From contig NZ_JAUCBZ010000013.1 in NCBI RefSeq assembly GCF_034676545.1, positions 1-50,376 on the forward strand: 50,376 bases of DNA, read 5' to 3'. The first letter of the stretch is position 1. Each line of letters begins with the position of its first letter. This document shows positions 39,520-48,237 of this stretch, in pieces. The notes under the pieces are model-generated. The model made no database searches and was not told the DNA's origin. It saw only the letters and a program-made list of their open reading frames with translations. A program made the translations under genes and the position numbers. The stretch comes from Pararhodobacter sp. Lineage in GTDB: Bacteria > Pseudomonadota > Alphaproteobacteria > Rhodobacterales > Rhodobacteraceae.

Positions 39520-39635
39520 TGGATCACCAAGAGGAAGAAAGCTGCGAGGGCGGCGAAGGCAGTCAGGCCGACACCGATGGCTGTAAGCAGGTTCCGCGCG
39601 ATGGTGCGGACCTCGGAAATGGGGCGCGGGTTCAT
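39516..39635 (-). CDS. Tiny membrane protein, 39 residues
   Basis: Reads MNPRPISEVRTIARN followed by a single hydrophobic helix (LTAIGVGLTAFAALAAFF and LLVIQ). It has ATGA overlaps with both the ParB-like gene and the next gene, which is the best evidence that it is translated. Possibly a superinfection-exclusion or membrane-signalling peptide; function unknown. Confidence 0.6.
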   Translation of the reverse strand: MNPRPISEVRTIARNLLTAIGVGLTAFAALAAFFLLVIQ

Positions 39636-40456
39636 GCCGCCTTGGCGGGCCGGATGACCTCACCCTCTTCGATGAGCCAGTCGACAAAGCGCTTCCGGGC
39701 GCGCGCGCCACCGCGCCGCCATGCCGTAAGCAGGCGGTCAAACTCATCATCGTCATTCGAGGAAACGACGGGGCGCACCCCCTGAAGCAGGGCGGCGGCA
39801 GCCTTCACCGACTTGGCCTCGCCATTCAGCATGTTGGCGACAGCCTTGCGCTGGAGGGCGGGCTCCAGCTTGGCCAACGCATCCAGTTCCACGCCCTTGT
39901 CAGCAATCCATGTGCTGGCAATCTGTGCGCGCACATCGGGAGCAATCTTCGTGTAGCGGGAAATTGAGAGCTGGATCATGCGCTGGGAAAGACCCAGCTT
40001 TTCAGCGACATCTGCCGTGAAGGATGTAAACGAAAATTTTTCGTTTACATCACCCCAGCGCGCAACCGCATGAGCTACGCCCTTTTTTGTCTCCGGATAA
40101 AGCTCCTCATAGATCCGCTGACGCTCAGCCAGATGCGACGCCCGATCCAGAGGCGAGAGTTCGCGCCGGATCAGGTTTTCATCGATCTCAACCAGCCGCT
40201 GTTCGAGCTTCGAGCCCGTAAAAATAATGGCGTTGATCTCAGGCCATTCCAGCCGCGTGGCGGCGGTCAGACGATGGAGGCCGGCAATCAGGACATGGCG
40301 CCCCTTCTTGTCCGCGATGGTAACTGTGATGGGGTTCTGGAGCCCGCTCACGGACAGGGACTGTGCCAGCCCGTCTGCCCAGTCACTGTCCATCTGGCGC
40401 AGTCGATCATCTGGTATGTCGATCTGAGCGAGTGGAATTGACAGGATACGATCCAT
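39632..40456 (-). CDS. ParB/Spo0J-like nuclease-domain protein
   Basis: A 274-residue protein. Residues ~1-110 are a ParB/sulfiredoxin-fold domain: IPLAQIDIPDDRLRQMD, ITVTIADKKGRHVLIAGLHRL with the GxHR site at 59-62, and IRRELSPLDRASHLAERQRIYEE. A helix-turn-helix (FTADVAEKLGLSQRMIQLS) follows. Such proteins are common at the start of alphaproteobacterial Mu-like early operons, where they may bind DNA ends or act as CTPase-dependent clamps. The role in this phage is unproven. Confidence 0.82.
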   Translation of the reverse strand: MDRILSIPLAQIDIPDDRLRQMDSDWADGLAQSLSVSGLQNPITVTIADKKGRHVLIAGLHRLTAATRLEWPEINAIIFTGSKLEQRLVEIDENLIRRELSPLDRASHLAERQRIYEELYPETKKGVAHAVARWGDVNEKFSFTSFTADVAEKLGLSQRMIQLSISRYTKIAPDVRAQIASTWIADKGVELDALAKLEPALQRKAVANMLNGEAKSVKAAAALLQGVRPVVSSNDDDEFDRLLTAWRRGGARARKRFVDWLIEEGEVIRPAKAA

Positions 40457-40486
40457 GATAAGATCCGCTTAGAGGGGATGGGATGT

Positions 40487-40843
40487 TCAGACGGCGGCGG
40501 CGTTTTGCCGGTGACGTTCAGGCTGATCAGGGCTAATCATCTGATCAGTGGTGATCAGTGGCCGGTAGCGAATGGCGGGGATGCGACTGCCATCAGCCCG
40601 ATACCGGGATGGCCAGACCTGTCGGGGGGAGACCCCCAGGAATTCGGCGATGGCGAATTCGCCATCGAAATGGGAGCGCCGCAGGGCGCTTCGGCAGGCG
40701 TGTTCAGGCAAGCCTGCATCACGGGAGAGTGCATAAAGGGTAGAGCCGAGCATCCGCACGGCAGCCTTGATCTCTTCTGGATGCCAGTCACCGGAGGGTA
40801 GCTTCGCTACTTTCCACCGGCCGTTCGGTTCACGGATGGCCAC
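40487..40843 (-). CDS. Ner-like DNA-binding protein (Nlp/SfsB family)
   Basis: A 118-residue protein starting at a GTG with GAGGAG upstream (MAIREPNGRW). SGDWHPEEIKAAVRMLGSTLYALSRDAGLP...FAIAEFLGVSPRQVWPSRY is the Ner/Nlp helix-turn-helix. In Mu, Ner switches off the repressor promoter and the early promoter. It is divergent from the repressor gene, as in Mu. Longer than Mu Ner (75), with a disordered tail. Confidence 0.85.
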   Translation of the reverse strand: MAIREPNGRWKVAKLPSGDWHPEEIKAAVRMLGSTLYALSRDAGLPEHACRSALRRSHFDGEFAIAEFLGVSPRQVWPSRYRADGSRIPAIRYRPLITTDQMISPDQPERHRQNAAAV

Positions 40844-41070
40844 AAATTCACTCCTCGCTGATCCGGTGTGCAGACCGGATTTTCGGGGCCTCACTGGTTC
40901 GGTTCGGAAATAATGGACTTCAAAATGGACACGGTCAACTCCATAAATCCATTTCGGAGTTCATTTGCGAGTTCCCGCTCACGTTTTGCGGTTAATACAT
41001 TGATATATATGATTAATATCAAGCCCGAAATGTCGAGCAAGTCCGCGTCGTTGCTTTCGGAGTTTTGGAA
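40844..41070. promoter_or_regulatory. Divergent operator region between ner and repressor
   Basis: A 227-base region with repeats of ATTTCGGA(G/C): 40951-40959 (ATTTCGGAG), 41024-41031 (as its complement CCCGAAAT), 41054-41062 (CTTTCGGAG), and TCCGAAAT at 41077-41084 in the repressor gene start; TTCGGAAA at 40903-40910 is a weaker copy. An AT-rich block (40991-41020, TTAATACATTGATATATATG) is the likely promoter area. These look like operators for c and Ner. Confidence 0.65.
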
Positions 41071-41637
41071 ATGAAGTCCGAAATGAGCTATCGCGAGATC
41101 CGTGCACGCTTTGAGCGGCTGATAGGGGATGCTCCGCCATTTCAGTGGGCTGGCCAGCGAGCTATATCTCCAGCCACTTTCGACAGGTTCTGGAACAAAG
41201 AGCAGATGCTGAAGCGTTCGACATTGGCGCGCATCGCAATAGCAGCGGGTGTGACGCCTGAATGGCTGATAGATGGCAGCGGACCCGATCCATTCAGCCC
41301 GGCAGGCATACCTGCTGGTGGCTCGGGATTAGAGATGCGCGCCGATCCTGTTGATGCACCCTCTCAGAGATTGCTGCCTCAAAGGATCGATGGGCTCTTC
41401 CCGGACCTTCTTGCATTTGTTGTTGATGCAATTCAGCGCACATACAAAGACGCAGGGGCAAGCCTTTCAGCACTCGACCTGGGCAGACTGAGCGCCGAAA
41501 AATACAATGAAATCATTGCGGAAATTCCTGAGCCGGAAGGCTGGCCCGTGGCTGTCAGGATGATGGCCGTCCAGCTCCGCAAGGACATCGCGTCCACAGC
41601 CGCCAACCCCAGCGCTAGGAAACGCGAGGCCTCGTGA
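41071..41637 (+). CDS. Prophage repressor (c-like)
   Basis: A 188-residue protein; ATG at 41071 with GGAG eight bases upstream. The N-terminal part has a helix-turn-helix (SYREIRARFERLIGD, SPATFDRFWNKEQMLKRSTL) and ends GVTPEWLIDGSGPDP, common in phage repressors. There is no S24-type peptidase, so control would not be by RecA-dependent self-cleavage. Rightward orientation, divergent from ner, fits a Mu-type c gene. Confidence 0.75.
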   Translation: MKSEMSYREIRARFERLIGDAPPFQWAGQRAISPATFDRFWNKEQMLKRSTLARIAIAAGVTPEWLIDGSGPDPFSPAGIPAGGSGLEMRADPVDAPSQRLLPQRIDGLFPDLLAFVVDAIQRTYKDAGASLSALDLGRLSAEKYNEIIAEIPEPEGWPVAVRMMAVQLRKDIASTAANPSARKREAS

Positions 41638-41676
41638 TAGTGTCTGGAGGTTGTGATTTACAAACCTGAGGTAGCA

Positions 41677-42180
41677 ATGTTCCGAAAATTGTCAGCCGCG
41701 ACATTCGTCGCATTCGCTTTGGCGATCACATCCGTTGGCGCAATCGCAAGTGATTTCACGATTAAGTCTGATAACCTTGCCCCGGCATTTAACAAAGCAG
41801 CCAAGAAGTTAGGCGCTGATAACAGGATGGTGCGCGGGAAATGCCAAAGTGAAGTGAAATTTGTTTGCCAATACGAGGCGGGAAGTGGCGTTTCACTTTT
41901 GGCTGTGGCTGACAACCCTAAGAACAAGGACATATCGAGCATTCGGATTGTTTATGCGAGCAAGGATCGGGCGGATGTCATGAACTTTGCAGAGACTGTC
42001 GGTGTGCTAATGGCCCTGCTGGTACCTGCGGCCGACAAGGACGAACGCGGCGCGGCAATGGTTGCCCTCCTCAGCAGACTGAAGGATGCCGACGAGGGCA
42101 ACGTCGACCTTCATGATGTGAACTTCAGGATCAGGGCGGCGGCAGACATCGGCGTAGTTACAACCGTGACCAAGCCGTGA
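41677..42180 (+). CDS. Secreted/periplasmic prophage cargo protein, 167 residues
   Basis: Starts MFRKLSAATFVAFALAI with GAGG before the ATG. A Sec signal peptide ends at IASDF (~25). The mature part has two cysteines (MVRGKCQSEVKFVCQYEAG) that could form a disulfide, and a helical region NFAETVGVLMALLVPAADK. It lies downstream of the repressor and in the same direction, so it is probably expressed in lysogens: a candidate lysogenic-conversion or superinfection-exclusion factor. No family recognised. Confidence 0.75.
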   Translation: MFRKLSAATFVAFALAITSVGAIASDFTIKSDNLAPAFNKAAKKLGADNRMVRGKCQSEVKFVCQYEAGSGVSLLAVADNPKNKDISSIRIVYASKDRADVMNFAETVGVLMALLVPAADKDERGAAMVALLSRLKDADEGNVDLHDVNFRIRAAADIGVVTTVTKP

Positions 42181-42420
42181 TACTAAGAGGGTGTTCGCGG
42201 CCTCTAAGAGATCGGTAACAAAGGCTCATCTAAGAGATCGCCATTCTGCAAATTGCAATGTCTCAAATCGCTCTCAATGAGCCTTCTGCAAGACAATCCA
42301 AAGGCGAGCCGGCGCGGCGCGAAAATGGCCGGGAAGCATTGGAGCCATTCGGTTCCATCCCGATATATCCCGGCCAATCCCACCTAATCCCGCCCCTGCA
42401 ATACTAAGTGTCTCCTATCA
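42181..42420. promoter_or_regulatory. Prophage regulatory end with repeated TCTAAGAGATCG and terminal sites
   Basis: The last 240 bases of the element hold no gene. CTAAGAGG (42183-42190) and two perfect TCTAAGAGATCG copies (42203-42214, 42229-42240) lie inside. Read inward from 42420, the end starts TGATAGGAGACAC, TTGCAGGGGCGGGATTAGG and GGGATTGGCCGGGATATATCGGGATGG; repeated GGGAT units are likely transposase sites. Confidence 0.65.
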
Positions 42421-42425
42421 CCGAT
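42421..42425. repeat. Target-site duplication, copy at the regulatory end
   Basis: CCGAT directly after the terminal CA. Pairs with 6145-6149. Confidence 0.85.
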
Positions 42426-42695
42426 GCCCCCTGCGCTTGAGCATGGGACGCTTATGCTGTCGTTCGGGTTCTCGCGGGGGACAGAGATGGGCGAAGTTTG
42501 ATTCTTTCATCTCTACTTATGCTGTTCAGCTTCATTTGGTTTCACCATGCGGAACACATGGCCTGAAACTATCCATTTACTGGCCGGTTTTGCATATTCT
42601 GATCCGCTGGAGCCGTTTTCAGATTGACCAGTTCGAATCTTCATGTCACGAATTCGGAATTCCAAATTCAGAGTTCGGAACGCAAGGCCGCCATT
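42426..42695. promoter_or_regulatory. Upstream region of the GntR-family gene
   Basis: A 270-base host region with no supported gene. GAATTCGGAATTCCAAATTC (42650-42669) is a near-perfect palindrome ending 26 bases before the ATG and is a plausible GntR operator for autoregulation. Confidence 0.5.
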
Positions 42696-43388
42696 ATGAC
42701 CACCGCCGTGAACCTGCTGGATCCATCCCCCATCCTCGTGGACCGTGTTCATGAGCAGCTGGTGCTGGCCATCACGGCGCGGCGGTTGGAGCCGGGCGCG
42801 CGCATTCGGCAGGCGGAACTCGCGCATCAGCTGGGTGTGTCTCGCCAGCCGGTGAGCCATGCGCTGCAATTGCTGAAGAAGCAGGGGCTGGTGCAGGAGA
42901 CGGGGCGCAAGGGGCTGGAAGTGACGCCGCTTAACCCAGACCATATCCGCAATCTGTATCAGGTGCGTGGGGCGCTGGACACGCTGGCTGCCCGGCTGGC
43001 GGCGGAACGTATTCGGGCAGGTCAGGTTTCACGCCTGGAAAGACAGGAGCTGGAAAGATCGGTCAAAAACGGTCTGGCTCTGGATCCTGATACAGATGCG
43101 ATTGATTTTGTTCTGGCCGATGTCGGTTTCCATAATCTGATTTACCGTATGTCAGGCAATCCCGGCATCATGGATACGCTGGAGCCGCAGATCCCGCACA
43201 TCATGCGCTCCATGCATGTGGTGCTTATGGCCATGCATGTGCGCACACAGAGTGACCGCGTGTGGGCCGAGCACGCCGCTATTGCGGATGCCGTGCTTGC
43301 CGGTGATGTGACACGAGCGGCTGATGCCGCCTTCGCCCATGCCGATAAGGCCGGGCGCACAACCGAGCAGCATTTGAGATCAGCCTGA
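42696..43388 (+). CDS. GntR-family transcriptional regulator (FCD/FadR subfamily)
   Basis: A 230-residue regulator with an N-terminal winged helix (VHEQLVLAITARRLEPGARI, LGVSRQPVSHALQLLKKQGLV) and an FCD-type helical ligand domain containing DVGFHNLIYRMSGN and HAAIADAVLAGD with histidines that may bind a metal. FCD regulators sense small organic acids. The gene is followed at 81 bases by a dioxygenase gene on the same strand, its likely target. The ATG at 42696 (MTTAVNLLD) is chosen over an upstream ATG at 42624. Confidence 0.88.
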   Translation: MTTAVNLLDPSPILVDRVHEQLVLAITARRLEPGARIRQAELAHQLGVSRQPVSHALQLLKKQGLVQETGRKGLEVTPLNPDHIRNLYQVRGALDTLAARLAAERIRAGQVSRLERQELERSVKNGLALDPDTDAIDFVLADVGFHNLIYRMSGNPGIMDTLEPQIPHIMRSMHVVLMAMHVRTQSDRVWAEHAAIADAVLAGDVTRAADAAFAHADKAGRTTEQHLRSA

Positions 43389-43469
43389 GCCGGATTGTCC
43401 GGTTGCAGTGCGAACGATGTTCTCCGGCACAATAATAATTCGCCGGATGACAATCCCAGGGAGGAAGAG

Positions 43470-44273
43470 ATGAAACTCACACAGCAGCAGCTTGAAGTCT
43501 TCGATCGCGAAGGCTGGATTTTTATTCCGGATGCTTTTTCTCCGGAAGAAGTGGCGCTGATGCGCGATTCCGCGAATGACGTTTTCCGCGCCCAGCGCCC
43601 CGAGATCTGGATGGAAAAGTCCGGCGTGCCGCGCACGGCCTTTGCTTGCCACACCTATAATGAATGCTTCCGCATTCTGGCCAATGACCACCGGCTTGTA
43701 GACCCGCTGGAACAGATCTTTGGCGAGAAGTGCTACATGCACCAGTTCAAGATCAACGCGAAGTCATCCTTCTCCGGTGATGTGTGGCAGTGGCATCAGG
43801 ACTTCCCCACCTGGCACAAGGATGATGGCATGCCCGAGCCGCGGGCCATGAACATCGCCGTGTTCCTGGATGAGGTGATGCCCATTAACGGCCCGCTGAT
43901 GCTCGTGCCCCGCAGCCATGTGAGCGGCGCGATCGACACCGAGCATGACACCTCCACCACGGCTTACCCGCTGTGGACGCTGGATAATGACAAGGTGGCG
44001 GAACTGGTGGAGCAAGGTGGCATCGTGGCCCCCACCGGCAAGCCCGGCGGACTGCTGCTGTTCCATGCCAATCTGGTGCATGGCTCGGCAGGCAACATCA
44101 CGCCGTATCCGCGCAAGATCGTGTATCTGACCTTGTCGGCGCTCTCCAACAAGATTCAGAAGCCGACCCGGCCGGAGTTCATCGCGCATACCGATTTCAC
44201 GCCAGTGGAAGCGCTGCCGGAAGACACGTTGACGAATTACGCCCGCGCCCAGCGCAGCACAGAAGCTGCCTGA
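43470..44273 (+). CDS. 2-oxoglutarate/Fe(II) dioxygenase, PhyH/EctD-like
   Basis: A 267-residue enzyme. The Fe(II) ligands are in WHQDFPTW (His, Asp) and in LVHGSAGN (distal His); the 2-oxoglutarate arginine is in PYPRKIVYL. WHQDF-TWH-DGMP and NGPLMLVPRSHVSG resemble ectoine hydroxylase (EctD) closely in style, but there are no ectoine genes here, so hydroxylation of another small substrate is likely. GGGAGGAAGAG precedes the ATG at 43470. Confidence 0.85.
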   Translation: MKLTQQQLEVFDREGWIFIPDAFSPEEVALMRDSANDVFRAQRPEIWMEKSGVPRTAFACHTYNECFRILANDHRLVDPLEQIFGEKCYMHQFKINAKSSFSGDVWQWHQDFPTWHKDDGMPEPRAMNIAVFLDEVMPINGPLMLVPRSHVSGAIDTEHDTSTTAYPLWTLDNDKVAELVEQGGIVAPTGKPGGLLLFHANLVHGSAGNITPYPRKIVYLTLSALSNKIQKPTRPEFIAHTDFTPVEALPEDTLTNYARAQRSTEAA

Positions 44274-44383
44274 AAGGACGAGCTGCTCCGGGCGGGCTCA
44301 AAAGCTCCCCGGAAACCATGCGACGGCTGCATGGGAGGTATTTGTCAGAAACGATCTGCCAGCGCCTGATGCTGTTCAATTTC

Positions 44384-44412
44384 GGCCGTCACCCTCCGGT
44401 GGCGGCCTTTTT
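44384..44412 (+). terminator. Rho-independent terminator after the dioxygenase gene
   Basis: GGCCGTCACC (44384-44393), loop CTCC, GGTGGCGGCC (44398-44407), then TTTTT. One T:G pair in the stem. It is placed to separate the rightward dioxygenase from the leftward PPC gene. Confidence 0.85.
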
Positions 44413-44456
44413 CTGTTCAGGCTCTGATTGGCGCTGACCTCTCGGGGCGATTACCC

Positions 44457-45383
44457 TCAGGCCGGCTGTGTTAGCACCAGAAGCTCAGCCGTGACGCAGA
44501 CCGGATTGCCACCCCGGCGGATCTTGCCGCTGCGCATCGTGCCATGCACATCCACTGCGCGCATATGAATATGCGCCATGCCGTCCACCAGCACGCCCTG
44601 TTCCAGAACGATCTCGGTAATGGGGCAGGTGATGCGGGGGGCATCTTCGAAATCTGGTGAGATGACACTGCCAAGCCCGAAGATGCGCGCCTGCGTGATG
44701 CCCTGCTCCCGGCACGCGGTCTCAATCGCATGGCAGAGGTCCTGATGCGGACGGATACGCAGCAGCATGCCAGCCCCCAGGCTTTCGTCCGCATGGGCGC
44801 TCCCGGCGGGGGTGTAGAGCGTGAAGTTGGTTTCCGCGTCCGGCAGGCTCTCAAACCAGGCTGTTGGGCTACCGAAACCGGATATGGCGATGGGCTCTGC
44901 AACCCGGCATTCGGAGGTCAGGACATGACCCATGGAGGGCAGATGGTCCTGTGTCTGCCAGTGACCGTGGCAATGCACGAAGGCCTCCCCGTCACGCCAT
45001 CCGATAATGGCGGTGGCGCCCACAATCCGCGCACCGGCCTCGGGGATGCGGGTCTCGCTGTACCATGCTGCATGGGTGTCATCTGTGGGGAATGAGGGGC
45101 CGACAAACTGGAAAGGCGCGCATGCTCCGCCCTTCAGCATCGCCACGCCGCCCCGGCATCCGGCATCCGCGAAGATGCGGTGCAGGCCACTCGTGAGATC
45201 TTCTCCCACCTTAAGCGTGCCTTCGAGTGGCACCAGACCGGTGCGCAGAATCTGGATGCGATCCGTGGCCGCAGGACCGGGATGGCGGATGATGTGGGTC
45301 AGATAGGCATCCGTTGCAGCCGTTTGCGTATGGTTTTCCGCAGGTTCGGATGCCGCGATATCGACAGGGGCAATGTCAGTCAT
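44457..45383 (-). CDS. Tandem PPC (DUF296) domain protein
   Basis: A 308-residue protein with two PPC domains. The first (~30-175) has H137 and H139 in FVHCHGH and H153 in GHVL; the second (~185-305) has H271 and H273 in HIHMR but lacks the third histidine and ends GGNPVCVTAELLVL. The halves correspond to the two separate proteins at 5023 and 5573. Transcription is divergent from an Lrp/AsnC regulator. The biochemical activity is unknown; metal binding is likely for the first domain. Confidence 0.82.
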   Translation of the reverse strand: MTDIAPVDIAASEPAENHTQTAATDAYLTHIIRHPGPAATDRIQILRTGLVPLEGTLKVGEDLTSGLHRIFADAGCRGGVAMLKGGACAPFQFVGPSFPTDDTHAAWYSETRIPEAGARIVGATAIIGWRDGEAFVHCHGHWQTQDHLPSMGHVLTSECRVAEPIAISGFGSPTAWFESLPDAETNFTLYTPAGSAHADESLGAGMLLRIRPHQDLCHAIETACREQGITQARIFGLGSVISPDFEDAPRITCPITEIVLEQGVLVDGMAHIHMRAVDVHGTMRSGKIRRGGNPVCVTAELLVLTQPA

Positions 45384-45583
45384 GATGGGGCCTTGGGCAA
45401 TTGTGCTGTGTTATCTGGCCCGGCCTGAAGCCGGAGCCGGGTTCTGGCCGCACTCTGTTTGTGAATGCGTTCTCCCTTGGCTCCAATATACATATATCAG
45501 CCATGGTCTTATGTGCGATCTGATTTATAGTTTCAGGAATTTTTGGATCATTTGATCCATAGTTAGTCAATTTGTGAGATCAT
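45384..45583. promoter_or_regulatory. Divergent control region, tandem PPC / Lrp
   Basis: A 200-base AT-rich gap. GGATCATTTGATCC (45545-45558) is a perfect palindrome with 6-base arms; near it is AGTTAGTCAATTTGTGAG. These fit an Lrp-type operator for both genes. No ORF in the gap is supported. Confidence 0.55.
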
Positions 45584-46060
45584 ATGGCCCAGGAACGTGA
45601 GCTGGATGTGTTTGACCGGCGAATCCTCCAGGTGCTCTCCAATGAGGGGCGCATCAGCTGGCGGGATCTGGCAGACCGGATCGGCCTGTCCTTCTCGCCC
45701 ACCTTGCGCCGCGTGCACAGGCTGGAGGCCGAGGGCACCATTCGCGGCTATATGGTGGACATTGACGAGCGCCGGATTCTGGGCGCGATGACCGTCTTCA
45801 TCTCCGTCACGCTGGAACGGCAGGTGAAGGAGATTCTCGATAATTTCGAGGCCCGTGTGGCCGAGATGCCGGAGGTGGTCGGCGGCTTCCTGATCAGTGG
45901 CAGCACCGATTACATGCTGCATGCGGCGGTGCGCGATCTCGCTCATTATCAGGCGACGCTGGATTATCTTACCACCTTGCCGGGGGTGGCGCGCATCCAG
46001 TCCAACTTCGCAGTGAAAACCTTCATCCGCCGCACCAATCCGCTGATTGAGCCGGGTTGA
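45584..46060 (+). CDS. Lrp/AsnC-family transcriptional regulator
   Basis: A 158-residue regulator: winged helix (LDVFDRRILQVLSNEGRIS, LSFSPTLRRVHRLEAEG) followed by an RAM ligand-binding domain (VTVFISVTLERQVKEIL, VVGGFLISGSTDYMLHAAV). Transcribed away from the tandem PPC gene and, like the Lrp gene at 4150-4674, the obvious regulator of it. The two Lrp proteins differ well beyond recent duplication. Confidence 0.9.
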   Translation: MAQERELDVFDRRILQVLSNEGRISWRDLADRIGLSFSPTLRRVHRLEAEGTIRGYMVDIDERRILGAMTVFISVTLERQVKEILDNFEARVAEMPEVVGGFLISGSTDYMLHAAVRDLAHYQATLDYLTTLPGVARIQSNFAVKTFIRRTNPLIEPG

Positions 46061-46178
46061 AAACAGCAGCCTTGGGGTGTCCATGGCTTGGGTTTTTCCG
46101 GGGTCAGCGAGAGGTCGAATATCGCCGTTCCGCTCTCCCGCTCCGGCGCAGGGCGCGCAGGCGAGGGACGTGGAAGAT

Positions 46179-46208
46179 AAAAAAAGCGCGACCCGCAGGC
46201 CGCGCTTT
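46179..46208 (-). terminator. Rho-independent terminator of leuA
   Basis: On the leftward strand AAAGCGCG-(12 bases)-CGCGCTTT is followed by a run of T (opposite 46179-46185). It lies 28 bases after the leuA stop. Confidence 0.85.
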
Positions 46209-46235
46209 CATGTCATTGCACATGTTGTGCAGAGC

Positions 46236-47810
<1,575 letters not shown>

Positions 47811-47879
47811 CGCAGTGGTCCTTCTCACATTCCGGCGACGCGCATGGCGCGGATATCAAACCGGATTATTAGCCGATAC

Positions 47880-47901
47880 AAAACCGGGTCGCGTCCCCGG
47901 T
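47880..47901 (-). terminator. Candidate attenuator stem upstream of leuA
   Basis: On the leftward strand ACCGGG-GACGCGA-CCCGGT ends in TTTTG. It lies between the leucine-rich leader peptide and leuA. A second possible stem, CCTGAG...CTCAGG, lies between it and the leader stop and may act as the alternative antiterminator. Pairing is by eye; the T-run is short. Confidence 0.45.
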
Positions 47902-47943
47902 ATGACGATCCCCTGAGCGCCCAGGCAAAAGCCCGGCCGGCCC

Positions 47944-48027
47944 TCAGGGGCGGCTAAGGAGGAGAAGCGCGCGCAGAGCCGCGTTGCCCGGAGCTTTGGT
48001 GGCCCGGGAGAGAGAAGTGGCAGTCAT
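47944..48027 (-). CDS. leuA leader peptide (attenuation)
   Basis: A 27-residue ORF, ATG at 48027, beginning MTATSLSRATKAP and ending ALRALLLLSRP. Six of 27 codons are leucine, four in a row (CTT CTC CTC CTT). This is the classical pattern of a leucine attenuator; leuA starts 133 bases downstream. The ribosome binding site is not clear. Leader-peptide attenuation of leuA is known in alphaproteobacteria by comparative work, but here it is inferred. Confidence 0.65.
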   Translation of the reverse strand: MTATSLSRATKAPGNAALRALLLLSRP

Positions 48028-48237
48028 GGTCGTTGTGAACGACACGGGATGCAGACTCTCATCTTTGAACGCGTGGTGGCCACCAGATAAACACCCACCC
48101 GCCAAATTGCAAGGATGTCCTGATGCCAGCCTTCCAGCCTGAGCGTGTATCATGCTCTGGCCAGATAGGGGAGTAAACGCGGACGTCAAGATGGCAGGGG
48201 AGCCGTAAAGACCACCGCCTGCATGCACTTTCAGGTG
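48028..48237. other. Intergenic region upstream of the leu leader
   Basis: About 210 bases. It should contain the leuA promoter, but hexamers are not clear. A long leftward frame starts at 48228 in this stretch but is only the leader frame opened upstream; no gene is supported. Confidence 0.5.

Larger units (their letters stand above)
6150..42420 (-). mobile_element. Mu-type transposable prophage, complete (36.3 kb)
   Basis: The element starts TGAAGCGTGCCACG at 6150, which resembles the known Mu right end (TGAAGCGGCGCACG), and ends ...CTCCTATCA at 42420, whose reverse complement TGATAGGAGACACTTAG starts the regulatory end. Both ends carry TTGCAG at positions 20-25 from the terminus (6169-6174 and 42396-42401), and the regulatory end adds GGGATTAGGTGGGATTGG, similar in style to the Mu left end. 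CCGAT repeats flank it. Gene order is that of Mu: c, ner, A, B, early genes, gemA/mor, lysis, head, tail, fibre. No frameshift or stop was seen in the core genes. Confidence 0.93.

Noticed and set aside
43395..43469. Upstream extension of the dioxygenase gene (25 extra codons)
   Set aside because: The strong GGGAGGAAGAG directly before the ATG at 43470 and the family's usual N-terminus favour the shorter form.
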